64,000 bases of DNA from Rhodopseudomonas faecalis (GTDB lineage: Bacteria > Pseudomonadota > Alphaproteobacteria > Rhizobiales > Xanthobacteraceae): positions 1-64,000 of the forward strand of contig NZ_QJTI01000016.1 in the NCBI RefSeq assembly GCF_003217325.1, read 5' to 3'. Under the pieces are notes generated by a model that was not told the origin of the DNA, did no database searches, and saw only the letters and a program-made list of their open reading frames with translations. Positions 30,131-38,514 of this stretch are shown in pieces (position 1 is the first letter of the stretch; the number at the start of each line of letters is the position of its first letter). The position numbers and the translations under genes are program-made.

Positions 30131-30952
30131 ATGACCGACCTTGCCCAACCGTCGCCCCGCCACCTTCTGATGAATCTGCTGCGCGCCGCCGACAAGGGCT
30201 GCCTGACCGCGGCCGAGGCGGTGGCCGCCGGGGAATTGTTCGGCATCTCCGGCAATGCCACCAGAGTGGCGCTGGCGCGGCTGGCGGCGGCGGGCTTGGT
30301 CGATGCCAAAACCCGCGGCAGCTATCGGCTCGGCCAGGCCGGGGTGGCGCTCGATAATGAGGTGTCGGCCTGGCGCAGCGCCGAGGCGCGGGTGGTGCCC
30401 TGGAGCGGGCGCTGGATCGCGGTGCTGACCACCGGGCTGCCGCGCACCGACCGCGCCGCCTGGCGCGCCCGCGAGCGCGCGCTGTCGCTGCTCGGGCTGC
30501 GTGAGCTGCAAGGCGCGCTGTTCGTGCGCCCCGACAATCTCGATGGCGGCGTCGCCTCGGTGCGCGCTCGCCTGGCCTCGCTCGGGGTCGGCGCCGAAAC
30601 CCCGGTGTTTTGCGCCGATCAATTCGATGACGCGCTCGATCAGCAGGCCCGCCAGCTCTGGAACGCCGACGAGCTGATGCGCTCCTATCGCGACGGCTGC
30701 GCGCGGCTGACGCAGTGGCTGGCCGGCGCCGCCAGCCTGCCGGAAGGCATCGCCGCCAAGGAAGCGTTCTTGATCGGCGATCACGCGATCCGGCAATTGG
30801 TGTTCGATCCGCTATTGCCCGATCCGCTGATCGATGCGGCATTGCGCCGCCGCTACCGCGATACGGTGATCGCCTTCGATCAACAGGGCCGCGCGATCTG
30901 GTCGACTTTCCTCGCCGCGGCGCGCGCCAGGACCACGGTTTCCGCCGCCTGA
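30131..30952 (+). CDS. PaaX-family transcriptional regulator
   Basis: A 273-residue regulator with an N-terminal winged helix (PRHLLMNLLRAAD...ISGNATRVALARLAAAGLV) and the PaaX-type middle and C-terminal domains (LLGLRELQGALFVRPDNL). PaaX proteins repress phenylacetate catabolism through phenylacetyl-CoA, but no paa genes are visible; the divergent neighbour is aidB. Start uncertain: the ATG at 30131 begins at the conserved part, while the ATG at 30071 would add 20 weak residues and overlap the promoter patch. Confidence 0.8.
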   Translation: MTDLAQPSPRHLLMNLLRAADKGCLTAAEAVAAGELFGISGNATRVALARLAAAGLVDAKTRGSYRLGQAGVALDNEVSAWRSAEARVVPWSGRWIAVLTTGLPRTDRAAWRARERALSLLGLRELQGALFVRPDNLDGGVASVRARLASLGVGAETPVFCADQFDDALDQQARQLWNADELMRSYRDGCARLTQWLAGAASLPEGIAAKEAFLIGDHAIRQLVFDPLLPDPLIDAALRRRYRDTVIAFDQQGRAIWSTFLAAARARTTVSAA

Positions 30953-31042
30953 CCACCGGCAAATTGCAGCCACCGTCGCCGCGTCGTATCGTGCGCCGGC
31001 GCGGCAAGGCCGCGGCCAGCTGAGACATTTGGGGAGAGATCA

Positions 31043-31546
31043 ATGGCGTTTTCGGTGCGCAGCAACAGCTTCAAGGACGGCGACTATCTGCCGAAGCCGC
31101 ACATCCTGTCGGAGGATTTCGGGTTCGGCTGTGCCGGCGGCAATCAGTCGCCGCATTTGGCCTGGTCCGGCGCGCCGGAAGGCACCAAGAGCTTTGCCGT
31201 GACCTGCTATGACCCGGACGCGCCGACCGGCAGCGGTTTCTGGCACTGGCTGGTGGTCAACATCCCCGCCAACGTCACCGAGCTGGAGCTCGACGCCGGC
31301 AATCCACGCGCGCCAAAGCTGCCCGCAGGCGCGCTGCAGACCCGCACCGATTTCGGCGCGCCTGGCTATGGCGGACCGTGCCCGCCGCCGGGCGATCATC
31401 CGCATCGCTATTTCTTCACGGTGTTCGCGGTTGGCGCCGAAACGCTGCCGGTGGCCGCCGACACTTCGGCGGCGGTGGTCGGCTTCAACCTGCATTTCAA
31501 CACGCTGGCCAAGGCCGCGATCGTCGGCCTGTTCAAGCGCGACTGA
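31043..31546 (+). CDS. PEBP (YbhB/YbcL) family protein
   Basis: A 167-residue phosphatidylethanolamine-binding-protein-like protein with the conserved YDPDAPTGSGFWHWLVVNIP region (split: YDPDAPTG, FWHWLVVNIP) and GGPCPPPGDHPHRYFF ligand-pocket motif. No signal peptide, so cytoplasmic. The bacterial function is unknown. GGGGAGA upstream of the ATG at 31043. Confidence 0.9.
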   Translation: MAFSVRSNSFKDGDYLPKPHILSEDFGFGCAGGNQSPHLAWSGAPEGTKSFAVTCYDPDAPTGSGFWHWLVVNIPANVTELELDAGNPRAPKLPAGALQTRTDFGAPGYGGPCPPPGDHPHRYFFTVFAVGAETLPVAADTSAAVVGFNLHFNTLAKAAIVGLFKRD

Positions 31547-31588
31547 CGCGGCGCACCAGCTGTGATCGGTTGATAGCAACTGATCGAC

Positions 31589-31827
31589 ACGTCATGGCCG
31601 GGCTTGTCCCGGCCATTTTCGTTGTTGCTGCCGTACCGTCTGATACCATCGGGTCGTATCAATGACCGTCATGCCCGCGCTTGTCGCGGGTATCCACGTC
31701 TTAAAATCGCTGCAAGCGCAAAGACGTGGATGGCCGGGACGAGCCCGGCCATGACGTGCGGATAGGTTGATATCAATTGCCGTTGGTATCAAACGAACAT
31801 GCCCGCGACAAACGCGGGCATGACGTC
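31589..31827. repeat. Cluster of family A elements (half, full, half)
   Basis: A GGCCGGG half-element at about 31589-31616, a full element at 31667-31757, and a CCCGCGACAAACGCGGGC half-element at about 31799-31827. The spacers contain the shared flank GATATCAATTGCCGTTGGTATC. The whole 313-bp gap holds no gene. Confidence 0.8.
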
Positions 31828-31859
31828 TCAATGCTGGTCAAGCGTGATCGCGCCGCCGC

Positions 31860-33005
31860 CTACAGCGAGCGCGCGATCAACAGCTTCATCACCTCGTTGG
31901 TGCCGCCATAGATCTTCTGAATGCGGGAATCGATGAACATCCGCGAGATCGGATATTCCTGCATGTAGCCATAGCCGCCATAAAGCTGCAGGCATTCATC
32001 GACGGTCTCGACCTGCTTCTGGGTGCACCACCATTTCGCCATCGAGGCGGTGACGGCGTCGAGATCGCCGGCAATCAGCCGCTCGATGCAGAAATCGACG
32101 AACACCCGCGCGATCATCGCCTCGGTCTTGCGCTCCGCCAGCGTGAAGGCGGTGTTTTGGAACTCGATGATCGGCTGGCCGAACGCCTTGCGCTCCTTGG
32201 TGTACTCCGCGGTGAGACGTACCGCGCGCTCCATCGCCGCCACCGCGCCGACCGCGATGATCAGCCGTTCCTGCGGCAATTGCTGCATCAGCTGCGCAAA
32301 GCCCTTGCCCTCTTCGCCGCCGAGCAGGTTTTCACGCGGCGCCACGGCGTTTTCGAAAAACAGCTCGGAGGTGTCGGAGGCGTGCAGGCCGATCTTGTCG
32401 AGGTTGCGGCCGCGCTTGAAGCCGGGATTGTCCTTGGTCTCGAGCACGATCAGCGACAGGCCCTTGCCGCCGGTGCCGCCGGTGCGCGCCACCACCACAA
32501 TCAGATCGGCGGTCTGGCCGTTGGTGATGAACGTCTTCTGGCCGTTGATGACGTAGTTGTCGCCGTCGAGCTTGGCGGTGGTGCGGATGCTCTGCAGATC
32601 GGAGCCGGTGCCGGGCTCGGTCATCGCGATCGCGCCGATCAGCTCGCCGCGCGCCATGCCGGGCAGCCAGCGCTGCTTCTGCTGCTCCGAGCCGTAATGC
32701 AGGATGTAATGCGCGACGATGCCGCTCGACACGGTGACGCCGGACAGCGCGTCCGGCACGATCGCTTCCATGTCCTCGAACACCGCGGCGTCATAGGCGA
32801 AGGTGGCGCCGAGCCCGCCATAGGCTTCCGGAATGCTCGGCAGCAGCGCGCCCATCTCACCAAGCTTCAACCACGCGGAGCGGTCGACCATCTTCTGCGC
32901 CCGCCACTTGTCGGCGTGCGGCGCCAGATCCTTGGCCAGAAACCGGCGGAACTGATCACGGAAGGTTTCCAGCTCTTCGGTCATCCAAGGGGAGCGGTAC
33001 TGCAT
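31860..33005 (-). CDS. Acyl-CoA dehydrogenase, long-chain (LCAD) type
   Basis: A 381-residue FAD enzyme of fatty acid beta-oxidation. FAD/substrate motif AMTEPGTGSDLQ (residues 127-138) and C-terminal YGGYGYMQEYPISR. The C-terminal position that holds the catalytic glutamate in short/medium-chain enzymes is glycine here (IYGGTNEVMK). Instead the glutamate in LPQERL (E246) matches the helix-G catalytic base of long-chain and isovaleryl enzymes. This subgroup assignment rests on motifs. Start ATG at 33003-33005. Confidence 0.88.
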   Translation of the reverse strand: MQYRSPWMTEELETFRDQFRRFLAKDLAPHADKWRAQKMVDRSAWLKLGEMGALLPSIPEAYGGLGATFAYDAAVFEDMEAIVPDALSGVTVSSGIVAHYILHYGSEQQKQRWLPGMARGELIGAIAMTEPGTGSDLQSIRTTAKLDGDNYVINGQKTFITNGQTADLIVVVARTGGTGGKGLSLIVLETKDNPGFKRGRNLDKIGLHASDTSELFFENAVAPRENLLGGEEGKGFAQLMQQLPQERLIIAVGAVAAMERAVRLTAEYTKERKAFGQPIIEFQNTAFTLAERKTEAMIARVFVDFCIERLIAGDLDAVTASMAKWWCTQKQVETVDECLQLYGGYGYMQEYPISRMFIDSRIQKIYGGTNEVMKLLIARSL

Positions 33006-33178
33006 GTTTCCTCGCTTTGTTTTTGTCGATCGCTACGCCCGACGATCATCGATCATCGTCGTGAACGGTGAGCCGCCTTTCTAATGCGGCACTGCGCCGA
33101 GATAAACCGTATCGGCGTCCGCTTGTGATCGACAAGCGCGCCGATATTGCGCGCGATGGCATGTCGGCCAATTCATCA

Positions 33179-33799
33179 TCACGCCCGCGGCTTCCAGGCG
33201 ACCAGATCAATCAGCGCCGACATGCCGCTGTGGCCGGCGCCTTCTTCGATCACCGCGTCATATTCCTGGATGCACAAGCGCTCGAAATCACCAAACGCCT
33301 GTTCCAGCAGCGCGCGGGTGTAGAGCTTCTCCGGCTGTTTGGGACCGCCGGTGCCATAGCCGATCTGCTCGGGCCGATAGCCTTCGATCAGCAGCAACCC
33401 GCCGGGCTTGAGCGCGGCGCGGATACGCTCGAACAGCAGCGCGCGCTGCTCGGGCTCGGCGAACTGAAAGAAGATGCCGACCACGACGTCGAACTCGCCC
33501 GGCCATTGCCAAGTGAACAGATCGACCTGCTCGGTTGCGATGGTGACGCCGCGCGCTGCGGCCAGACGCTGCGCCTTGCGCTGCGCGGACGGCGCGTAAT
33601 CGACCGACAGCACCGACAGACCACGCTGCGCCAGAAATACGCCGTTGCGGCCCTCGCCATCGGCGATCGACAGCGCGCAGCCACTTGGCGGCAAAAGGCC
33701 GCAGCTCGCCGCCAGAAACGCATTCGGCTCGGTGCCGAACACGAACTCGTCGCTCGAAAACCGCGTTTCCCAGCGCAAAAACTCTTCTTCAGCGCTCAT
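33179..33799 (-). CDS. SAM-dependent methyltransferase
   Basis: A 206-residue class I methyltransferase. The SAM loop ALSIADGEGRNGVFLA (about residues 42-57) and the acidic residue in VLSVDYAPSA are visible. It resembles TehB/thiopurine-type small methyltransferases; the substrate is unknown. I start at the ATG at 33797-33799 (MSAEEEF); an upstream GTG-type extension overlaps the divergent promoter of the SQR-like gene. Confidence 0.8.
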   Translation of the reverse strand: MSAEEEFLRWETRFSSDEFVFGTEPNAFLAASCGLLPPSGCALSIADGEGRNGVFLAQRGLSVLSVDYAPSAQRKAQRLAAARGVTIATEQVDLFTWQWPGEFDVVVGIFFQFAEPEQRALLFERIRAALKPGGLLLIEGYRPEQIGYGTGGPKQPEKLYTRALLEQAFGDFERLCIQEYDAVIEEGAGHSGMSALIDLVAWKPRA

Positions 33800-33971
33800 A
33801 CGCACCCTGATCACAAGCCGATCAATTTCCCGTGTCACGGCCGCGATCTGCGCATCTTGCCGCAGTTCTCACAATCTGCCGCGCTAGCGCCCTTGTTCGC
33901 AGTGACATGGTCACAGAGATAACGCCACGCTTCATGCGACACGGCAAGTCAGTGGTGGCGCGGACAGGACG

Positions 33972-35114
33972 ATGACCAACATCACCATCATTGGTTCTGG
34001 GTTTGCTGCTTTGGCGGCCGCGCGCGAATTGCGTCGCCGCAAGGTCGATGCCGACATCACCATGGTGTCGCCGCGCGATCAGCTGCATTTCCTGCCGAGC
34101 GTGATCTGGCTGCCGCCGCGGCTGCGCAGCGCGAATGCGCTCAAAGTGCCTCTGGCGAACTTCTTCGCCAAACACCACATCAATTACGTGCAAGGAACGG
34201 TTTCCAGTCTGAAGGATGGCGGGCGGGTCGTGGTGACCGACCGCGGCGAGCTGCGCAACGATCATCTGATCGTGGCGTGCGGCGCGCGCTTCATGCGTGA
34301 CCTGCCCGGCCTTGAGCATGCGCTGATTCCCGGCGACCAGGTGGCTGACGACGGCCTCGATACCGGCGAGGAAATCGCCCGGCGCATCGAGGCGATGAAG
34401 GGCGGCACGATCGCGGTCGGCTTTGCGGGCAATCCCGAGGAGCCGAGCGCGGTGCGCGCCGCACCGATGTTCGAGCTGTTGTTCATCATCGACAAACTGC
34501 TGCGTCGGCGCGGCAAGCGCCCCGGCTTTCAGCTGGCGTTCTTCAGCCCGGCGTCGCGGCCGGGAGCGCGGCTCGGCGACCGCGTTCTCGACGGGCTGTT
34601 TGTGGAAATGAAGAAGCGCGGCATCGTGGATCTACGAGGCCGCAAGCTGCTGCGCTTCGAGGACGGCAAAGTGGTCGCCGACGGCAGCGAGTTCGACGCC
34701 GACCTGATCCTGTTCATGCCCGGCCTGACCGGGCCGCAATGGCTGGCCGACAGCGGACTAGCGCTGTCGCCGGGCGGCATGATCCGCGCCGACGAGCTGT
34801 GCCGCGCCGAAGGCGCGACCAATGTCTGGGTCGCCGGCGACGTCGGCTCGTTCCCGGGGCCGGACTGGATGTCGAAGCAGGCGCACCAGGCCGGGCTGCA
34901 AGCGCTGGCGGTCGCCGCCAATATCGACGCGATCGAGAGCGGCGAAGAGGCCAACACCCCGTTCAAACCCGAAATGATGTGCATTGTTGACGCGCTCGAC
35001 GCCGGCACACTGGTATTTCGTAACGAACACTTTGATTTTGTACTGCCTAATTCGAGAATCGCTCACTGGCTGAAGCGGGCCTATGAGCGACACTACCTGA
35101 CCACATACCGCTGA
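33972..35114 (+). CDS. SQR-like FAD-dependent oxidoreductase
   Basis: A 380-residue two-dinucleotide-binding-domain flavoprotein similar to sulfide:quinone oxidoreductase and type II NADH dehydrogenase. N-terminal FAD motif IIGSGFAALAAARE (residues 6-19) and C-terminal FAD contact WVAGDVGSFPGPDW. Its cysteines are C103, C277 and C337. The central SQR cysteine in a CPPAP-like context is replaced by GNPEEPSAVRAAP. The C-terminal membrane-binding part is short. Sulfide, NADH or another donor is possible. A 60-codon gene follows after 13 bp. Confidence 0.7.
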   Translation: MTNITIIGSGFAALAAARELRRRKVDADITMVSPRDQLHFLPSVIWLPPRLRSANALKVPLANFFAKHHINYVQGTVSSLKDGGRVVVTDRGELRNDHLIVACGARFMRDLPGLEHALIPGDQVADDGLDTGEEIARRIEAMKGGTIAVGFAGNPEEPSAVRAAPMFELLFIIDKLLRRRGKRPGFQLAFFSPASRPGARLGDRVLDGLFVEMKKRGIVDLRGRKLLRFEDGKVVADGSEFDADLILFMPGLTGPQWLADSGLALSPGGMIRADELCRAEGATNVWVAGDVGSFPGPDWMSKQAHQAGLQALAVAANIDAIESGEEANTPFKPEMMCIVDALDAGTLVFRNEHFDFVLPNSRIAHWLKRAYERHYLTTYR

Positions 35115-35127
35115 CGAGGACCGTGCC

Positions 35128-35310
35128 ATGGCAAGCGAACCGAACAACAAGCCTGTCGAGCAGACCGACGCCATCCGGCGCCACATGGGAGCCACGCTCG
35201 ATGCCTTGATCGTCACACTGCTCGCGATGGCGCGGCCGCTGCCCCCGCAGCCGGTGTTGCAGCCGGTGCCGGTGGTGCGTCGCCGGCGGCGGCAGTTGCC
35301 GGCTAAGTAG
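35128..35310 (+). CDS. Small hypothetical protein downstream of the SQR-like gene
   Basis: A 60-residue ORF with GAGGA a few bases before its ATG, 13 bp after the SQR-like stop. One short hydrophobic helix (about residues 23-36, LDALIVTLLAMA) and a Pro- and Arg-rich tail ending RRRRRQLPAK. It overlaps the convergent hotdog gene by 8 bp. No family recognised. Confidence 0.5.
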   Translation: MASEPNNKPVEQTDAIRRHMGATLDALIVTLLAMARPLPPQPVLQPVPVVRRRRRQLPAK

Positions 35311-36229
35311 CCTCGGCACCTGCTTCCGATGCTTCGCGACGCAGCATGAAATGACCGTAGCACGATGCGATCGGCTCGTCGGGGCTGGACTGGTAGGCTT
35401 GCGCCTCGAAAGCCACCACCCGCCGGCCCTGCTTGACGATCGACACTTTGGCGAAGGTATCGAGCGGACGCCCTGAGCGCAGATAGTTGACCGTGAGCCC
35501 GATCGGCTTCGGCGGCGCGCTCAGTGCCATTTCGCGGCCGACCTGGACCACCGCCGCCGTCTCCAGAAACGCGCCGATCACCCCGCCATGCAGCGCCGGC
35601 AGGATCGGGTTGCCGATCAGCTTGGGCTGATACGGCATCATCAGCGTGTGGTCGTCGGCGTATTTGATCCCCAGAAAGCGCGGATAGGGATTGCGCTCGA
35701 ACAGGCCGGTCGGGTCCGCGGGCGCTTCCAGCGGCGGCAGTTGATCGTACGGCACCTTGGAGGTCTGGTGCAGCATGTCGGAGCGGTTGGCGCCGAGCAT
35801 GAAGATCGCGGTGGCGCTCGCCACCGGCACCTCTTCGGAATCCTGATAGGCGGTGGCGCGCACGAAGGCGATCGAGCGCGTCAGCCGGTAGCAATGGGCG
35901 TGGGCGCGAATCGCCTGACGCGGCGCGGCCGGCCGCAAGTAATCGATGCGCAGATCGAGCGTCGCGATCGCCCCGGTCGCTTCCGCCGCGAGTTGCACCG
36001 CCATCCCGCAGCTTTCATCGAGCATGATGGTGACGACGCCGCCATGCATCACGCCGCTGGCGTCATCGCCGACAAACACCGGATGAAACGGCAGGATGGT
36101 CCAGGCCTGCGCCGGCTCGGCGCGTTCGAGCTGCAACCCGACCAGCGTACCGTGCAGCGAGCGGCGATTGCGGATGCGGTGCAGCTTGGCTTCAAACCAG
36201 GGCGACGCGGCGGAGGGAGTGTCATGCAT
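35303..36229 (-). CDS. Tandem hotdog thioesterase-family protein
   Basis: A 308-residue protein with two PaaI-type hotdog domains. The first active-site-like motif is GVMHGGVVTIMLDESCG and the second is ALHGGVIGAFLETAA. Most bacterial members have a single about 140-residue domain that dimerises; here the two halves could form an internal pseudodimer. Likely acts on acyl-CoA, substrate unknown. ATG at 36227-36229. Confidence 0.78.
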   Translation of the reverse strand: MHDTPSAASPWFEAKLHRIRNRRSLHGTLVGLQLERAEPAQAWTILPFHPVFVGDDASGVMHGGVVTIMLDESCGMAVQLAAEATGAIATLDLRIDYLRPAAPRQAIRAHAHCYRLTRSIAFVRATAYQDSEEVPVASATAIFMLGANRSDMLHQTSKVPYDQLPPLEAPADPTGLFERNPYPRFLGIKYADDHTLMMPYQPKLIGNPILPALHGGVIGAFLETAAVVQVGREMALSAPPKPIGLTVNYLRSGRPLDTFAKVSIVKQGRRVVAFEAQAYQSSPDEPIASCYGHFMLRREASEAGAEAT

Positions 36230-36636
36230 GTCAGATCGCCTCTTTCCGGGCTTGCGGAGGTCGGCGACCGGCACGGCCAGGATCGCGGCAGCACGCTACA
36301 CGACCAGGCGCGGCGATCTCGGCTCTCCGACTATTCGTTTCCTCGTCGAGCCGGGTTGGCCCGTGGTTGTTGTTGGCCCGCCATGATGCAGCGGGCATTG
36401 CAGCACAATAGGCGTCAGCTTGTTGGCGCTGCAAGCGCGCTACAATCTGCACTTGTGAATCGGCCATGCAGCGTAACCCGGGCCATCCAGCGCGGGCCCG
36501 CTGCGAATCACTAGCGCCTGACGCGACTGCAACGGCTTGACCTCGCTGGTCAGAGGGCCACGCAATGCCGATAGTCCCTCGCAAATGCGCCAAGCCCTTG
36601 AAGAATGCGGTAACGTTCGGTAGGTAGGCTGCGTTG
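36230..36636. other. Intergenic stretch, no gene recognised
   Basis: About 400 bp. A 153-codon open frame exists on the minus strand (36231-36692), but it has no family features and a poor start. Nothing else seen. Confidence 0.4.
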
Positions 36637-36816
36637 ATGTCAACCAATGTCACCGACCGAGCCATGGACGAGACAATTGCGAGACTGAACATCGACCATT
36701 ACCGCCGGCTTCTGGATACCGAGCCTGATGAAATCAGGCGCAAAGCCATTTTGCGACGGATGGACGAAGAACAGTCTAAGCTGGAGCGCAAGCTCCGATC
36801 AGGTGCGATCGGCTGA
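36637..36816 (+). CDS. Small conserved-looking hypothetical protein
   Basis: A 59-residue acidic/basic helical protein whose core, from MDETIARLNIDHYRRLL at 36664 onward, has the character of small conserved proteins common in Bradyrhizobium-type genomes (recalled, not checked). ATG at 36637 has TAGGTAGG upstream; the ATG at 36664 is an alternative start. Function unknown. Confidence 0.55.
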   Translation: MSTNVTDRAMDETIARLNIDHYRRLLDTEPDEIRRKAILRRMDEEQSKLERKLRSGAIG

Positions 36817-37029
36817 TCCGATTCCTTGTGATCAGCCAGATGTGAGGCACTGACCACACATCGAGGCACATCGCTGCGCGATTGCCATTGATACAATTCG
36901 ACTGCCTACAATCCCGCATCGATGACGAGCTGAAGCTAAACGCGGCAGCCCGCGAACCCGTATTTTTACGGGCATCGCGGCTCCGCGCGCTGCTTGCGCA
37001 TCTACCGATAACCCCATCTGCATAAGCAA

Positions 37030-37320
37030 TTAAAGCGTCGGGTCTGCCAGATAGCGCGGCCACTGCGCCTCGAATTCGGGGAAGTAGCGCGAGATCACCG
37101 CGACATCGAATTCGCGCAGGATCGCCTCTTTCGGCTCGCGCGCCAGCAGAAAGCGAAACGCCGCTTCCACGCAGCGCTCCGGCGGATGCTGATCACCCAC
37201 GAGCCGACTACGCAGCGCGCGGGCCATGGTGACGCGGTACTGACTGCTGCCGGCGGTATCCCGCACCGCGACCTGGTAAATACCAGGATCGCCGTCATGG
37301 AGTTGCCTGACATTGATCAT
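37030..37320 (-). CDS. Small hypothetical protein with strong RBS
   Basis: A 96-residue soluble protein (MINVRQLHDGDPGIYQVAV...). A near-perfect GGAGG lies 6 bases before the ATG at 37318-37320, which rules out a longer upstream start. No recognised domain; the sequence is compact and evenly charged, typical of a real protein. Confidence 0.65.
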   Translation of the reverse strand: MINVRQLHDGDPGIYQVAVRDTAGSSQYRVTMARALRSRLVGDQHPPERCVEAAFRFLLAREPKEAILREFDVAVISRYFPEFEAQWPRYLADPTL

Positions 37321-37485
37321 GCTATTCCTCCATTCTCCGGCAGGCTTGAGCCGACGCGCACCGCATGGCGAACAGCAGCGGACCGGCAACGCCGTGGTGC
37401 GGCTTGTTTATCGCGCGGCGCCTTGTAGGAATAGCCGCTCCTGACCCAGGGCTCTCACCCGACGATCAAGCAAGGATCACCCGGC

Positions 37486-38226
37486 ATGCGCGCGTTTCTC
37501 GTTCTGTCCGCCCTGCTGTGCGCACTGCCCGCCGCCGCGGCCGACGTGGTGGTCCGAGACGGCCGGACCCTGCAGATCGGCAGCACCAGCTACCGGCTGG
37601 CCGGCATCGACACACCGGATATGGACCAGATCTGCCTCAATGACCGCGCCGACCCCTGGGCGTGCGGCGTCGGCGCCCGCGACGCCTTGGCCAAGCTGAT
37701 CGGCGAGCGCGCCGTCAGCTGCCGCGATCTCGGCGCCGACCCACTCTATAAAGCGCGCCGGCTCGGCGCCTGCACCATCCAGGGCGAGACGGTGAGCCTC
37801 GGCCAGCAGATGGTGCAGCAGGGCTTTGCCATCAACCTGCCCGGCAGGGACCGCTTTGCCGGCGACGAGGCCAAGGCGCGGATCGAGCACAGCGGGCTGT
37901 GGCGCGGCTGCTTTGCGGCGCCGCAGAGTTTTCGGCGCTCTGACCGCGACGCGGTGCTGCTCGGCGCCTCCTGCCGCGACGACAAGCGCGCCGAGACCGT
38001 CGAGCTGTTGTTCCCGGCACGCACCACCATGCCGCCCGGCTGCTCGATCAAGGGCAAGTTTGCCCGGCGGGCGCGGCTGACCGGCAATGTCGGCGTCTAT
38101 CACCACCAGGGCTGCCGCAGCTATGCAGGCAACACCAAGCCGGACCGCTGGTTCTGTTCAGAAGATGACGCCAAGGCCGCCGGGTTCCGCCGCGCCTATA
38201 ATTGCCGAGCCAGCAGCGGCAATTGA
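37486..38226 (+). CDS. Exported SNase-like (thermonuclease family) protein
   Basis: A 246-residue protein with a signal peptide (residues 1-19, cleavage after PAAAA). The SNase-like OB-fold block YRLAGIDTPD... is followed by ARRLGACTI and LGQQMVQQGFA. The residue matching the catalytic glutamate of staphylococcal nuclease (TPE) is aspartate here (TPD). A cysteine-rich C-terminal extension (HHQGCRSY...WFCSEDDAKAAGF...YNC) adds about 90 residues. Likely periplasmic; nuclease activity uncertain. Confidence 0.75.
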   Translation: MRAFLVLSALLCALPAAAADVVVRDGRTLQIGSTSYRLAGIDTPDMDQICLNDRADPWACGVGARDALAKLIGERAVSCRDLGADPLYKARRLGACTIQGETVSLGQQMVQQGFAINLPGRDRFAGDEAKARIEHSGLWRGCFAAPQSFRRSDRDAVLLGASCRDDKRAETVELLFPARTTMPPGCSIKGKFARRARLTGNVGVYHHQGCRSYAGNTKPDRWFCSEDDAKAAGFRRAYNCRASSGN

Positions 38227-38514
38227 CGTCTGAAGGCCGCCCAGCCGGAAATTGGTATCCAGATCCTGCCGTCAGCATTGTTGGCGGCCGCAAACGGTAT
38301 TGAATTGCAGTCGCCGGTTCCGTTCGGAAGAACGTTCATGATAATCATTTCGCGAAGGGCGGCCCTGCATTGCTGTCGATTGCGAATGGAACCGTTTGCT
38401 GTGCAAAAGATGTAGACAGCTCGTGCGAGAAATTTGCGCTAGCTCAAATCATCAGCTCATGATTTGGTCTTATTAGGAAGCACAAGCAACAAGCTGCCCT
38501 GCCGAAGGCTCAGA
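38227..38514. other. feoAB upstream region
   Basis: About 290 bp without a gene. It holds the Fur-like palindrome at 38338-38348 and AT-richer sequence consistent with the feo promoter. Confidence 0.5.
38338..38348. promoter_or_regulatory. Fur/iron-box-like palindrome upstream of feoA
   Basis: ATGATAATCAT is a perfect palindrome and matches the core of the Fur consensus (GATAATGATAATCATTATC). It lies about 167 bp upstream of the feoA start. Confidence 0.5.

Noticed and set aside
36231-36692. 153-codon minus-strand ORF in the gap upstream of the hotdog gene
   Set aside because: No RBS, no domain and mixed composition; overlaps the small plus-strand gene at 36637.
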